NCBI RefSeq assembly: GCF_001439805.1
Contig: NZ_JYLK01000001.1
Coordinates: 372,001-436,000, forward strand
Length of the DNA stretch: 64,000 nt
Direction: 5' to 3'
Source of the DNA: Pseudomonas trivialis
GTDB lineage: Bacteria; Pseudomonadota; Gammaproteobacteria; Pseudomonadales; Pseudomonadaceae
The position numbers and the translations under genes were made by a program. Position 1 is the first letter of the stretch. Every line of letters begins with the position of its first letter. The notes beneath the pieces were generated by a model. It was not told the DNA's origin and made no database searches. It saw only the letters and a list, made by a program, of their open reading frames with translations. Below, one piece after another: positions 46,271 to 55,504 of the stretch.

Positions 46271-47569
46271 ATGCCCGAATACGTCAATTGGCTTCGTCAC
46301 GCTTCCCCTTACATCAACGCCCACCGCGACTGCACCTTTGTGGTCATGTTGCCTGGCGACGGTGTGGACCACCCCAACTTCGGCAATATCGTCCACGACC
46401 TCGTGCTGCTGCACAGCCTGGGAGTGCGGCTGGTGCTGGTGCACGGCTCGCGTCCGCAAATTGAAACCCGCCTTGAGGCGCGTGGCCTCACGTCGGCTTA
46501 CCACGAAGGCATGCGCATCACCGATGCCGCCACCCTGGAATGTGTGATCGATGCGGTCGGGCACTTGCGTATCGCCATCGAGGCGCGTCTGTCGATGGAC
46601 ATGGCCTCATCGCCCATGCAGGGTTCGCGCCTGCGCGTGGCCAGTGGCAATCTGGTCACCGCGCGGCCCATCGGCGTGCTTGAAGGCGTGGACTATCACC
46701 ACACCGGCGAAGTGCGCCGGGTCGACCGCAAGGGTATCAATCGCCTGCTCGACGAGCGCTCCATCGTGCTGCTGTCGCCGCTGGGATACTCGCCCACCGG
46801 CGAAATCTTCAATCTGGCCTGTGAAGACGTGGCCACCCGCGCCGCCATCGACCTGGCTGCCGACAAACTGCTGCTGTTCGGCGCCGACCTTGGTCTGATC
46901 GACGAGAATGGCCGTCTGGTGCGTGAGTTGCGTCCGCAGCAAGTGCCGGCGCACCTGCAGCGATTGGGCAGCAATTATCAGGCTGAACTGCTCGACGCCG
47001 CAGCCCAGGCCTGCCGCGGCGGCGTGGGGCGCAGCCATATCGTCAGCTACGCCGAGAACGGCGCCTTGCTCACCGAGTTGTTTACCCGCGACGGCGGCGG
47101 CACGCTGGTGGCCCAGGAGCAATTCGAACTGGTACGCGAAGCGGCGATTGAAGACGTCGGCGGTTTGCTCGACCTGATCAGCCCGCTGGAAGAGCAGGGC
47201 ATCCTTGTACGCCGTTCGCGGGAAGTGCTGGAGCGCGAGATCGAGCAGTTCAGCGTGGTGGAACGTGAAGGCATGATCATCGCCTGCGCGGCGCTCTACC
47301 AGATCGCCGATTCCGACGCTGGTGAGCTGGCCTGCCTGGCGGTAAACCCGGAATACCGCCATGGCGCGCGGGGTGATGTGTTGCTTGAGCGTATCCAGAG
47401 CCGTGCCAGGGCCCAGGGCTTGAAGACCTTGTTCGTGCTTACCACACGCACTGCGCATTGGTTCCGCGAGCGCGGCTTTGAGCCCAGCAGCGTAGACCGC
47501 CTGCCTTCGGCGCGGGCGTCGCTGTACAACTACCAGCGCAACTCCAAGATCTTCGAAAAGGCGCTGTAA
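46271..47569 (+). CDS. argA: Amino-acid N-acetyltransferase (N-acetylglutamate synthase)
   Basis: A 432-residue enzyme for the first step of arginine synthesis, feedback-inhibited by arginine. Residues 1-280 are an amino-acid-kinase fold (VVMLPGDGVDHPNFGNIVHD, LVLVHGSRPQIETRL) that binds arginine; residues 290-432 are a GNAT domain (CAALYQIADSDAGELACLAV, GDVLLERIQSRARAQG). ATG 46271 gives the normal family length. A REPIN follows the stop. Confidence 0.96.
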   Translation: MPEYVNWLRHASPYINAHRDCTFVVMLPGDGVDHPNFGNIVHDLVLLHSLGVRLVLVHGSRPQIETRLEARGLTSAYHEGMRITDAATLECVIDAVGHLRIAIEARLSMDMASSPMQGSRLRVASGNLVTARPIGVLEGVDYHHTGEVRRVDRKGINRLLDERSIVLLSPLGYSPTGEIFNLACEDVATRAAIDLAADKLLLFGADLGLIDENGRLVRELRPQQVPAHLQRLGSNYQAELLDAAAQACRGGVGRSHIVSYAENGALLTELFTRDGGGTLVAQEQFELVREAAIEDVGGLLDLISPLEEQGILVRRSREVLEREIEQFSVVEREGMIIACAALYQIADSDAGELACLAVNPEYRHGARGDVLLERIQSRARAQGLKTLFVLTTRTAHWFRERGFEPSSVDRLPSARASLYNYQRNSKIFEKAL

Positions 47570-47586
47570 AAGACAGCGCACATTAA

Positions 47587-47677
47587 AAATGTGGGAGGGG
47601 GCTTGCTCCCGATAGCCTTGGCTCAGTCACTGATGGGTTGACTGAATGCCATCGGGAGCAAGCCCCCTCCCACATTT
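47587..47677. repeat. REPIN after argA
   Basis: 27-bp perfect inverted arms at 47587-47613 and 47651-47677 with core GTGGGAGGGGGCTTGCTCCC and a 37-base centre. Same class as the copies at 34925 and 56198. Confidence 0.9.
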
Positions 47678-48176
47678 GTTTCAATACTTCAGAACCGTGG
47701 AACGGCGCCGATACAACAATTGCCAGCGATCAAATCGGCCGCTTGGACAACCAAAGAAATTATTAGTGACACAAAAACTGTAACAAATTGACGCCAGGAT
47801 AGCGCTTAGCCATGATGGCGCCGCCTTTCTGGTCGTGAGTGACGTCTGCAGTGTCGCTAAACGATTTAAAAAAGCTTTGATCAATACCCTTCAGGAATTA
47901 GCGTGCGCGGCAACTCGTCTACTCTGACTGGTTTGCTGTCCTGCGACGTCTTATTCCTGAATCGTATGAAAAAGGATGAAATAATTCTTTTTGGGTGTAT
48001 GAGAAACTCATTACCCTGCACGGACCAAATCAACTGTGATTAGACGAAGGTAGTAGACACACAAGGTTACGATTGACTTGTCAGTCACTAACCGGTGCTA
48101 ATCGCGCATCTGTGGATCGAGGGCGTCAGACCCGCGACCGAAGAAACACAAAAATTAGAAACGAGAGGAGCGGTAC
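47678..48176 (+). promoter_or_regulatory. Long upstream region of the OprD-type porin gene
   Basis: About 500 bases without a credible gene. AT content is higher than in the neighbours. Features seen are a TGACT/AGTCA dyad (48074-48087), an AAAAAGGAT/ATTCTTTTT imperfect dyad (about 47968-47992), and GAGAGGAGCGG just before the porin ATG as a strong ribosome site. Porin genes of this family usually have long, strongly regulated leaders; no known sRNA or riboswitch is recognised. Confidence 0.4.
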
Positions 48177-49565
48177 ATGAAGAAGTCCACCTTGGCTGTG
48201 GCTGTAGCTTTGGGCGCAATCGCCCAGCAAGCAGGCGCTGCCGGTTTCATCGATGACAGCAAAGTAACGCTGGGTGTGCGTAACTTTTACATCAACACCG
48301 ACAACCGCGACGCGGCTGCCGGCACTCCAGCCAACAAGGCTGCTGGTGTACAGAACAAGCAGGAAGAATGGGGTCAGGGCTTCGATCTGCGCTTCATCTC
48401 CGGCTATACCCAAGGCACCGTAGGCTTCGGTCTTGATGCCATCGGCCTGCTGGGCATTCGCCTGGATTCGGGCGGCGGCACCAACGGCGCGAGCCCGGCG
48501 ACCGCGACCAGCCCTGGTTCGTACGGCGGCACTGTGTTCCCGAGCAAGTCCAATGGCGAAGCCGTTGATAACTACTCGAGCCTGGGCCTGACTGCCAAAG
48601 CCAAGATCTCCCAGACCGAACTGAAGCTGGGTACGCTGCAACCCAAGCTGCCGGTTATCGTGACCAACGACGGTCGTCTGCTGCCGCAGACCTTCCAGGG
48701 TGGCCAGATCACCACCAACGACATCAAGGACCTGACGCTGGTTGCCGGTCAGATCGAAAAGGCCAAGGGCCGTAACTCCAGCAACGTCGACAACCTGTCG
48801 ATCGCGGGTGCCAACACCCGTGGCGTGAACTGGCGTGACAGCAACAAGTTCTACTACGCCGGTGGTGACTACAAGATCACCAAAGACCTGACTGCCCAGT
48901 ACTACTACGGCAACCTGGAAGATTTCTACAAGCAGCACTTCCTGGGTCTGACCCACAACTGGGCAATCGGCCCGGGCGTATTGAAGTCTGACCTGCGTTA
49001 CTTCCACAGCTCCGATGACGGCAAGAACGGCAGCGAAGCGGCCTACTTCTCGTCGGGCAACTACAGCGGCGTGAACTCCGGTCGTGGCAAGGTTGACAAC
49101 AACCTGTACAGCGGCCTGTTCCTGTACACCATTGCCGGCCACACCTTCGGTGGTGGTTACCAGGTCAGCAACGGTAACAGCGACTTCCCTTGGTTGAACC
49201 AGGGCGACGGTTCGTCGGCTTACCTGACCACTGACATGCAGATCGCCAAGTTCGCCCGTGCTGGCGAACGTACTTGGCAGGCTCGCTACGCGTATGACTT
49301 CGCCAAGGTTGGCGTGCCTGGCCTGACCGCCGGTATCGTCTACCTCAAAGGTACCGACATCGACACCGTCAACGGCAGTCGTGCCGAGTTCACCGGTCAG
49401 TCCGAGTGGGAGCGCGACATCACTGTTGCCTACGTGATCCCGGAAGGCCCGCTGAAAAACCTCGGTGTTGCCTGGAAAAACGCCATGTGGCGCAACGATG
49501 TTGCCGCAGCGCGCGATCAGGACGAAAACCGTGTAATCGTCAGCTACAGCTACGCATTCAAGTAA
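48177..49565 (+). CDS. OprD-family outer-membrane porin
   Basis: A 462-residue 18-strand substrate-specific porin. The signal peptide (MKKSTLAVAVALGAIAQQAGA) is followed by the family N-terminus GFIDDSKVTLGVRNFYIN, the WGQGFDLRFISGYTQGTVGFG strand, the SQTELKLGTLQPKLPVI segment and a C-terminal aromatic strand (VSYSYAFK). It resembles the Occ porins of Pseudomonas that import amino acids, carboxylates or aromatic acids; the substrate is not set by sequence. Strong ribosome site GAGGAG. A GC-rich hairpin follows the stop. Confidence 0.93.
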   Translation: MKKSTLAVAVALGAIAQQAGAAGFIDDSKVTLGVRNFYINTDNRDAAAGTPANKAAGVQNKQEEWGQGFDLRFISGYTQGTVGFGLDAIGLLGIRLDSGGGTNGASPATATSPGSYGGTVFPSKSNGEAVDNYSSLGLTAKAKISQTELKLGTLQPKLPVIVTNDGRLLPQTFQGGQITTNDIKDLTLVAGQIEKAKGRNSSNVDNLSIAGANTRGVNWRDSNKFYYAGGDYKITKDLTAQYYYGNLEDFYKQHFLGLTHNWAIGPGVLKSDLRYFHSSDDGKNGSEAAYFSSGNYSGVNSGRGKVDNNLYSGLFLYTIAGHTFGGGYQVSNGNSDFPWLNQGDGSSAYLTTDMQIAKFARAGERTWQARYAYDFAKVGVPGLTAGIVYLKGTDIDTVNGSRAEFTGQSEWERDITVAYVIPEGPLKNLGVAWKNAMWRNDVAAARDQDENRVIVSYSYAFK

Positions 49566-49576
49566 CGGCGTAAAGC

Positions 49577-49602
49577 CTTGCCCGGCGCAATGCCGGGCAA
49601 GG
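49577..49602 (+). terminator. Hairpin after the porin gene
   Basis: CCTTGCCCGGC and GCCGGGCAAGG are perfect 11-bp complements with a 4-base loop, 12 bases after the porin stop. There is no T-run, so it may be a processing or stability stem rather than an intrinsic terminator. Confidence 0.6.
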
Positions 49603-49834
49603 TGTGTTGCTTCAAGTCGGGCTCAACCCCCGCAAGCCCTTCCTGAATCCCTCTTTGCAGCGTCTCAAGGCCTTCTCGAACCTTGAAATCGATGTTGATC
49701 TCCGCGTGCCTCAGCGTCCAGTGAACAGATTTTTAATATTCCTTTATCGTCTGGATAAATCGTTATTTATTCTTTTTAAATAAATGCCGAAGCATGCACA
49801 GTGGGCGCCATAAGCACTCATCAGGAGCCATGCC

Positions 49835-50473
49835 ATGAGCCTCAGACTGGGCGATATCGCCCCCGATTTCGAACAGGATTCCAGCGCCGGTAACATTCAT
49901 TTCCATGAATGGCTGGGCGACAGCTGGGGGGTGTTGTTCTCGCACCCGGCCGACTTCACGCCAGTGTGCACCACTGAGCTGGGTTTCACCGCCAAGCTCA
50001 AGGACGAATTCGCCAAGCGCGGCGTCAAGGCCATTGCTCTGTCCGTAGACCCGGTGGACTCCCACCACAAGTGGATCGAAGACATCAACGAAACCCAGCA
50101 CACCGTGGTCAACTTCCCGATCCTGGCCGACGCCGACCGCAAGGTCTCGGACCTCTACGACCTGATCCACCCGAACGCCAGCGATACCCTGACCGTGCGC
50201 TCGCTGTTCGTGATCGACCCGAACAAGAAAATCCGCCTGACCATCACTTATCCGGCCAGCACTGGCCGCAATTTCCACGAAATCCTGCGGGTCATCGATT
50301 CGTTGCAGCTGACCGACAACCACAAGGTCGCCACCCCGGCCAACTGGCAGGACGGTGATGAAGTGGTGATCGTGCCGTCGCTCAAGGATGAGGAAGAGAT
50401 CCAGAAGCGCTTTCCCAAGGGCTACCGCGCCGTGAAACCGTACCTGCGCCTCACCCCGCAACCTAACCGCTAA
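49835..50473 (+). CDS. lsfA: 1-Cys peroxiredoxin (Prx6 type), sulfur-starvation protein LsfA
   Basis: A 212-residue peroxidase. The peroxidatic cysteine is C45 in HPADFTPVCTTELG, with no resolving cysteine in the C-terminal part, typical of Prx6. The C-terminal domain (WQDGDEVVIVPSLKDEE, RAVKPYLRL) matches. It lies directly before the ssu cluster; LsfA is known in Pseudomonas as a protein induced by sulfate starvation. Its own terminator (50554-50578) and the promoter dyads behind it show it is a separate transcript from ssuE. An AT-rich TTTATT/AATAAA dyad (49766-49784) lies in its promoter region. Confidence 0.93.
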   Translation: MSLRLGDIAPDFEQDSSAGNIHFHEWLGDSWGVLFSHPADFTPVCTTELGFTAKLKDEFAKRGVKAIALSVDPVDSHHKWIEDINETQHTVVNFPILADADRKVSDLYDLIHPNASDTLTVRSLFVIDPNKKIRLTITYPASTGRNFHEILRVIDSLQLTDNHKVATPANWQDGDEVVIVPSLKDEEEIQKRFPKGYRAVKPYLRLTPQPNR

Positions 50474-50485
50474 CACACAACCCAA

Positions 50486-50512
50486 TGTGGGAGTGAGCAA
50501 GCCCCTCCCACA
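50486..50512. repeat. Collapsed REP/REPIN remnant after lsfA
   Basis: TGTGGGAG and CTCCCACA flank TGAGCAAGCCC. The outer arms are those of the GTGGGAGG class REPIN, but the usual inner core and 37-42-base centre are missing, leaving a 27-base hairpin. This looks like a deletion between the arms of an older REPIN. Confidence 0.7.
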
Positions 50513-50553
50513 GGTTTTGCCGCATTTCACAGCTCACAAAGCAGGGGTTTTTC

Positions 50554-50578
50554 AGGCCGTTTCGACGGCCTTTTTTTT
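50554..50578 (+). terminator. Rho-independent terminator of lsfA
   Basis: GGCCGT and ACGGCC form a stem with a TTCG tetraloop followed by eight T. It lies 80 bases after the lsfA stop and before the ssuE promoter region. Confidence 0.92.
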
Positions 50579-50587
50579 CGCCTGGCT

Positions 50588-50656
50588 TTCCATAAAACGC
50601 ATATGTATTTATGGAATAAACAAATGAAAAAATAAGATTTATAGATATATAAATCT
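50588..50656. promoter_or_regulatory. Two perfect dyads in the ssuE promoter region
   Basis: TTCCATAAA (50588-50596) pairs with TTTATGGAA (50608-50616), and AGATTTATA (50635-50643) pairs with TATAAATCT (50648-50656). Both are perfect 9-bp inverted repeats in an AT-rich stretch 75-143 bases before the ssuE start. Such sites would suit a sulfur-control regulator such as CysB or a LysR/other dimeric protein; which one is not known. Confidence 0.5.
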
Positions 50657-50730
50657 GCTGCTAAGGTCTGTCCCATCTTGGCGCCATCGCCACACAGCGA
50701 ACGCCGGCACTTGCTCAAAGGAATTCCTGC

Positions 50731-51324
50731 ATGTTGGTCGTAACACTCGGAGGCAGTCCCAGTCAGCGTTCCCGCTCCGGAGTGCTGCTGGAAAAAACCC
50801 GTCAGTGGTTGCAAGACAAAGGCGTCGAAGTGGTGAGTTACCAGGTACGGGACTTCCCGGCCGAAGACTTGCTGCATGCGCGCTTCGACAGCCCCAAGGT
50901 GATCGACCTGTTGCAACAGGTGGCCAATGCCGACGGCCTGGTGATCGCCACGCCGGTGTACAAGGCCTCGTTCTCCGGCGCGCTGAAAACCGTGCTCGAC
51001 CTGCTGCCCGAACGCGCCCTGGCGCACAAGGTAGTCCTGCCGATGGCCACCGGTGGCAGCATCGCCCACATGCTGGCGGTGGACTACGCCTTGAAACCGG
51101 TACTGTCGGCGCTCAAGGCTCAGGAATTGCTGCACGGCATTTTCGCCGAGGACAGCCAGATTGCCTACGGCGAGGGCAGTGTCCAGGCGCAATTGGTGCC
51201 GGTGCTGGAAGCGCGACTGCGCGAAGCCGTGGAACAGCTCTACAGCGCCATGGCCCGCCGCCCCAAACCGCTGGATCCCGACGTACTGAATGAACGTTTG
51301 TTGAGTGCTCGCTGGAGCATTTAA
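50731..51324 (+). CDS. ssuE: NADPH-dependent FMN reductase of alkanesulfonate system
   Basis: A 197-residue flavodoxin-fold reductase that supplies FMNH2 to the SsuD monooxygenase. [18 protein letters not shown] near the start binds the FMN phosphate; the [21 protein letters not shown] motif is the SsuE pattern with the isoalloxazine site. AAAGGAATT precedes the ATG. It is first in the ssuEADCBF operon; ssuA follows after 95 bases. The promoter region has two perfect dyads. Confidence 0.95.
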   Translation: MLVVTLGGSPSQRSRSGVLLEKTRQWLQDKGVEVVSYQVRDFPAEDLLHARFDSPKVIDLLQQVANADGLVIATPVYKASFSGALKTVLDLLPERALAHKVVLPMATGGSIAHMLAVDYALKPVLSALKAQELLHGIFAEDSQIAYGEGSVQAQLVPVLEARLREAVEQLYSAMARRPKPLDPDVLNERLLSARWSI

Positions 51325-51419
51325 GCCTCACCTGACATCCGGAAACACTCACCTTACTCAGCCGCCAACGGCCAAGCAGGTGCAGCCAACCCCTCATCGC
51401 ACTATTTGGAGAGAGCGCC

Positions 51420-52388
51420 ATGCGCACTGTCATCTTGCGTCGTGGTCTGGTCGCACTGTTTGCTGCGGCTGTGTCCTTCGGCGCCATTGTTAACGCCCAG
51501 GCCGCTGAAACCCTGCGGATCGGCTATCAGAAATACGGCACCCTGGTGCTGCTCAAGGCCAAGGGCAGCCTGGAAAAGCGCCTGGCCGCCCAGGGCGTGC
51601 AGGTGCAATGGACGGAATTTCCCGGCGGCCCGCAGCTGCTTGAAGGCCTGAATGTCGGCGCCATCGACTTCGGCGTCACCGGCGAAACCCCGCCAGTGTT
51701 TGCCCAGGCGGCCGGTGCCGATCTGCTCTACGTGGCCTACGAGCCGCCGGCGCCCACCAGCGAAGCGATCCTGGTGCCCAAGGATTCCACGATCAAGTCG
51801 GTGGCCGCGCTCAAGGGCAAGAAAGTCGTGCTCAACAAAGGCTCCAACGTGCACTACCTGCTGGTGCGTGCCCTGGAAGATGCCGGGCTCAAATACACCG
51901 ATGTGCACACCGTATTCCTGCCGCCCGCCGATGCCCGCGCGGCATTCGAGCGGGGCAGTGTCGACGCCTGGGTCATCTGGGATCCGTACCAGGCCGCCGC
52001 CGAGAAACAACTGCAGGCGCGCACCCTGCGTGACGGCACCGGCATCGCCGACAACCACCAGTTCTACCTCGCCACCAAACCCTACGCGCAACAGCACCCT
52101 GACGTGATCAAGGCGCTGGTGGAAGAAGTGCGCGCGGTCGGCGAATGGTCCAAAGCCAACCCGCAGGAGGTCACCGCTCAGGTGGCGCCGCTGCTTGGCC
52201 TGCCGGCCGACATCACCCTGACCTCGGTCAAACGCCAAGGCTACGGTGCGCTGTTCCTGACTCCGGAAGTGGTCGCCGCCCAGCAGAAAATCGCCGACAC
52301 CTTCTACCAGCTCAAATTGATTCCCAAGCCCTTGAGCATCAAGGACGTGATCTGGACACCGCCCGCCACCGTGGCCACCGCGCCGTAA
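51420..52388 (+). CDS. ssuA: Sulfonate ABC transporter periplasmic binding protein
   Basis: A 322-residue periplasmic alkanesulfonate-binding protein. Signal peptide ends near IVNAQAAE; the mature start [17 protein letters not shown] is the SsuA pattern, with the [20 protein letters not shown] and [11 protein letters not shown] stretches of the family ligand site. It feeds SsuCB. GGAGAG is the ribosome site. Gap of 95 bases from ssuE, 25 bases to ssuD. Confidence 0.95.
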   Translation: MRTVILRRGLVALFAAAVSFGAIVNAQAAETLRIGYQKYGTLVLLKAKGSLEKRLAAQGVQVQWTEFPGGPQLLEGLNVGAIDFGVTGETPPVFAQAAGADLLYVAYEPPAPTSEAILVPKDSTIKSVAALKGKKVVLNKGSNVHYLLVRALEDAGLKYTDVHTVFLPPADARAAFERGSVDAWVIWDPYQAAAEKQLQARTLRDGTGIADNHQFYLATKPYAQQHPDVIKALVEEVRAVGEWSKANPQEVTAQVAPLLGLPADITLTSVKRQGYGALFLTPEVVAAQQKIADTFYQLKLIPKPLSIKDVIWTPPATVATAP

Positions 52389-52413
52389 TTCGATTTCTTC
52401 AGGAGACAACTCC

Positions 52414-53562
52414 ATGAGCCTCACTATTTTCTGGTTCCTGCCTACCCATGGCGACGGCCATTACCTTGGCACTGCCGAAGGCGCGCGCGCCGTCGACCAC
52501 GGCTACCTGCAGCAAGTCGCCCAGGCCGCTGACCGCCTCGGGTTCGGCGGGGTGCTGATCCCCACCGGACGTTCCTGCGAAGACTCGTGGCTGGTGGCCG
52601 CCTCGCTGATCCCGGTGACCCAGCGCTTGAAATTTCTCGTCGCCCTGCGCCCCGGCATCATCTCGCCGACGGTGGCCGCGCGTCAGGCCGCAACCCTGGA
52701 TCGTCTGTCCGGCGGCCGTGCGTTGTTCAACCTGGTGACCGGTGGCGACCCGGAAGAGCTGGCCGGCGACGGCCTGTTCTTGAGCCACGAAGAGCGCTAC
52801 CAGGCCTCGGTGGAATTCACCCGCATCTGGCGCCGTGTGCTGGAAGGCGAAACCGTGGATTACGACGGCGAGCACATCAGCGTCAAAGGCGCCAAGCTGC
52901 TCTACCCGCCGATCCAGCAACCGCGCCCGCCGCTGTACTTCGGCGGGTCTTCCGAAGCCGCCCAGGACCTGGCCGCCGAACAGGTGGAGATGGTGCTGAC
53001 CTGGGGCGAGCCGCCGGCCGCAGTGGCAGAAAAGATCGAACAAGTTCGCGCCAAGGCCGCCAAGCACGGGCGCACCGTGCGCTTCGGCATTCGCCTGCAT
53101 GTGATCGTGCGTGAAACCAACGAAGGGGCGTGGAAAGCCGCCGACAAACTGATCTCCCACCTGGACGACGCAACCATCGCCCGCGCCCAGGCCTCCCTGG
53201 CGCGCTTCGACTCGGTGGGTCAGCAGCGCATGGCCGCCTTGCACGGTGGCAGCCGCGACAACCTCGAAGTGAGCCCCAACCTGTGGGCCGGCGTCGGCCT
53301 GGTACGTGGCGGGGCGGGCACTGCGCTGGTGGGCGATGGCCCGACGGTTGCGGCGCGGGTCAAGGAATACGCGGACCTGGGCATCGACACCTTTATCTTC
53401 TCCGGGTACCCGCACCTGGAAGAGTCGTATCGCGTGGCTGAGCTGCTGTTCCCGCACCTGGATATCGAGCGGGCCGAGCAGCCGAAAAGCACCGGCTACG
53501 TCAGCCCGTTCGGCGAAATGGTCGCCAACGACATTCTTCCCAAAGCCGCGTCACAGAGCTGA
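52414..53562 (+). CDS. ssuD: FMNH2-dependent alkanesulfonate monooxygenase
   Basis: A 382-residue TIM-barrel of the bacterial-luciferase family that releases sulfite from alkanesulfonates, giving the aldehyde. Landmarks are [19 protein letters not shown] at the N-terminus, GRSCEDSW with the family cysteine/serine region, [20 protein letters not shown] and [12 protein letters not shown]. It receives FMNH2 from SsuE. AGGAGA precedes the ATG. Confidence 0.96.
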   Translation: MSLTIFWFLPTHGDGHYLGTAEGARAVDHGYLQQVAQAADRLGFGGVLIPTGRSCEDSWLVAASLIPVTQRLKFLVALRPGIISPTVAARQAATLDRLSGGRALFNLVTGGDPEELAGDGLFLSHEERYQASVEFTRIWRRVLEGETVDYDGEHISVKGAKLLYPPIQQPRPPLYFGGSSEAAQDLAAEQVEMVLTWGEPPAAVAEKIEQVRAKAAKHGRTVRFGIRLHVIVRETNEGAWKAADKLISHLDDATIARAQASLARFDSVGQQRMAALHGGSRDNLEVSPNLWAGVGLVRGGAGTALVGDGPTVAARVKEYADLGIDTFIFSGYPHLEESYRVAELLFPHLDIERAEQPKSTGYVSPFGEMVANDILPKAASQS

Positions 53563-53571
53563 GGGGGCGCC

Positions 53572-54360
53572 ATGAATGTTGAACAATTGAGCCATCGAGT
53601 AGCGCCCTGGGTGCTGCCGATCCTGTTGCTGGCGGTGTGGCAGTTGTCCGTGTCGGCGGGCTGGTTGTCGACGCGCATTCTGCCGGCGCCCAGCGCAGTG
53701 ATTGAGGCCGGGGTCAACCTGGTGCGCAGCGGCGAAATCTGGACGCACCTGGCCATCAGTGGCTGGCGGGCCGGCCTGGGCTTCGTAATCGGCGGCGGCA
53801 TCGGCCTGGCGCTGGGCTTTATCACCGGCCTGTCGACCTGGGGCGAGCGTTTGCTGGACAGCTCGGTGCAGATGGTCCGCAACGTGCCGCACCTGGCGCT
53901 GATTCCGTTGGTGATCCTGTGGTTCGGCATTGATGAGACGGCGAAGATTTTCCTCGTCGCCCTCGGCACGCTGTTCCCGATCTACCTCAACACCTATCAC
54001 GGCATCCGCAACGTCGACCCGGCACTGGTGGAAATGTCGCGCAGCTATGGCTTGTCCGGTTTCAGCCTGTTCTGGCAGGTGATTCTGCCCGGCGCGTTGC
54101 CGTCGATCCTGGTGGGCGTGCGCTTTGCCCTGGGCTTTATGTGGTTGACGCTGATCGTGGCCGAAACCATCTCGGCCAGCTCCGGCATCGGCTACCTGGC
54201 GATGAACGCGCGGGAATTTCTACAAACCGACGTGGTGGTGCTGGCCATCGTGTTGTACGCGATCCTCGGCAAACTGGCCGACCTGGCCGCGCGTGGCCTG
54301 GAACGGGTCTGGTTGCGCTGGCACCCGGCCTATCAAGTGCATAAGGGAGGTGTGGCATGA
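53572..54360 (+). CDS. ssuC: Sulfonate ABC transporter permease
   Basis: A 262-residue inner-membrane permease with about six helices and a BPD_transp EAA loop ([22 protein letters not shown]). It lies 9 bases after ssuD and its last codons overlap the ssuB ATG by 4 bases. AGGGGGCG is the ribosome site. Confidence 0.95.
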   Translation: MNVEQLSHRVAPWVLPILLLAVWQLSVSAGWLSTRILPAPSAVIEAGVNLVRSGEIWTHLAISGWRAGLGFVIGGGIGLALGFITGLSTWGERLLDSSVQMVRNVPHLALIPLVILWFGIDETAKIFLVALGTLFPIYLNTYHGIRNVDPALVEMSRSYGLSGFSLFWQVILPGALPSILVGVRFALGFMWLTLIVAETISASSGIGYLAMNAREFLQTDVVVLAIVLYAILGKLADLAARGLERVWLRWHPAYQVHKGGVA

Positions 54361-55163
54361 CTGCTCAACAACCTCCGCGCCTGCTCAAGGGCATCCCGCT
54401 GGCGGTGCGCAAATTGCGCAAGTCCTTTGGTGCGCGCGAAGTCCTCAAAGAGATCGATCTGCATATCCCTGCCGGTCAGTTCGTCGCCGTGGTCGGTCGC
54501 AGTGGCTGCGGTAAAAGCACCTTGCTGCGCCTGCTGGCGGGCCTGGATAAAGCCAGCGGCGGCCAGCTGCTGGCAGGGTCTGCGCCGCTCAACGAGGCGA
54601 TCGAAGACACGCGGCTGATGTTTCAGGAAGCGCGCCTGCTTCCGTGGAAAAAGATCATCGACAACGTGGGCCTGGGCCTCAAGGGCAACTGGCGTCCCCG
54701 GGCGTTGGACGCGCTGGAGGCGGTGGGCCTGGCCGAGCGTGCCGATGAATGGCCGGCGGCGTTGTCCGGCGGGCAGAAGCAACGGGTGGCGCTGGCCCGC
54801 GCGCTGATCCACCAACCGCGCCTGCTGCTGCTCGACGAGCCACTGGGCGCACTGGATGCCCTGACCCGTATCGAAATGCAGCAACTGATCGAAAACCTCT
54901 GGCAAAAGCACGGCTTCACCGTGTTGCTGGTCACCCACGACGTCAGCGAAGCCGTGGCGATTGCCGACCGGGTGATCCTGATCGAAGACGGCGAAATCGG
55001 CCTGGACCTTACCGTCGACCTGCCGCGCCCGCGTGCCCGTGGTTCACATCGGCTGGCCGCACTGGAAGCCGAAGTGCTCAACCGCGTGCTGTCCTTGCCC
55101 GGCGTGCCGCCGGAGCCCGAACCTGTTTCACCGCTGCCGACGCAATTGCGTTGGGCTCAATAA
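54357..55163 (+). CDS. ssuB: Sulfonate ABC transporter ATP-binding protein
   Basis: A 268-residue ATPase. Walker [11 protein letters not shown] is at about residues 46-55; the Q-loop [12 protein letters not shown], signature [14 protein letters not shown], Walker [13 protein letters not shown] and switch [13 protein letters not shown] are all intact. The WK pair after the Q-loop is typical of the nitrate/sulfonate/taurine subgroup. Coupled to ssuC by an ATGA overlap; ssuF follows after 19 bases. Confidence 0.95.
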   Translation: MTAQQPPRLLKGIPLAVRKLRKSFGAREVLKEIDLHIPAGQFVAVVGRSGCGKSTLLRLLAGLDKASGGQLLAGSAPLNEAIEDTRLMFQEARLLPWKKIIDNVGLGLKGNWRPRALDALEAVGLAERADEWPAALSGGQKQRVALARALIHQPRLLLLDEPLGALDALTRIEMQQLIENLWQKHGFTVLLVTHDVSEAVAIADRVILIEDGEIGLDLTVDLPRPRARGSHRLAALEAEVLNRVLSLPGVPPEPEPVSPLPTQLRWAQ

Positions 55164-55182
55164 CCCACACAGGAAAAACACC

Positions 55183-55398
55183 ATGACTATCAAAGCCATC
55201 AACGTGCGCAACCAGTTCAAGGGCACCATCAAGGAAATCGTGGTCGGCGACGTGCTCTCGGAAATCGACGTGCAGACCGCGTCGGGCATCGTCACGTCGG
55301 TGATCACCACGCGCTCGGTCAAAGAGCTGGAACTGGTGATCGGCAGTGAAGTGATCGCTTTTGTGAAATCCACTGAGGTGTCGATTGCCAAGTTGTGA
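55183..55398 (+). CDS. ssuF: SsuF, molybdopterin-binding (TOBE) like protein
   Basis: A 71-residue single TOBE domain (INVRNQFKGTIKEIVVGDVL, then SVITTRSVKELELVIGSEV and AFVKSTEVSIAKL), like clostridial molbindins. In Pseudomonas putida ssuF is the last gene of the ssu operon and is needed for good growth on some sulfonates, though no molybdenum step is known there. ATG 55183 follows CAGGA. A REPIN lies after the stop. Confidence 0.92.
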   Translation: MTIKAINVRNQFKGTIKEIVVGDVLSEIDVQTASGIVTSVITTRSVKELELVIGSEVIAFVKSTEVSIAKL

Positions 55399-55412
55399 CC
55401 CTTGAGAGCGCT

Positions 55413-55485
55413 ATCGGGAGCAAGCCTCCTCCCACATTCGGACCTGTGAACACGGTCAAAATGTGGGAGGGGGCTTGCCCCCGAT
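55413..55485. repeat. REPIN after ssuF
   Basis: Arms at 55413-55438 and 55460-55485 are inverted copies of the GTGGGAGG class; the left arm has CCTCCTCC where the right has GGGGG, so a few mismatches exist. The spacer is only 21 bases, shorter than in the other copies. Sits between convergent ssuF and the TetR gene. Confidence 0.85.
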
Positions 55486-55504
55486 GAGGCCCGCCCAGCC
55501 ACCC

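Noticed and set aside
49603..49834. Small gene between porin and lsfA
   Set aside because: No frame with ribosome site and sensible composition; the AT-rich half is better read as the lsfA promoter.
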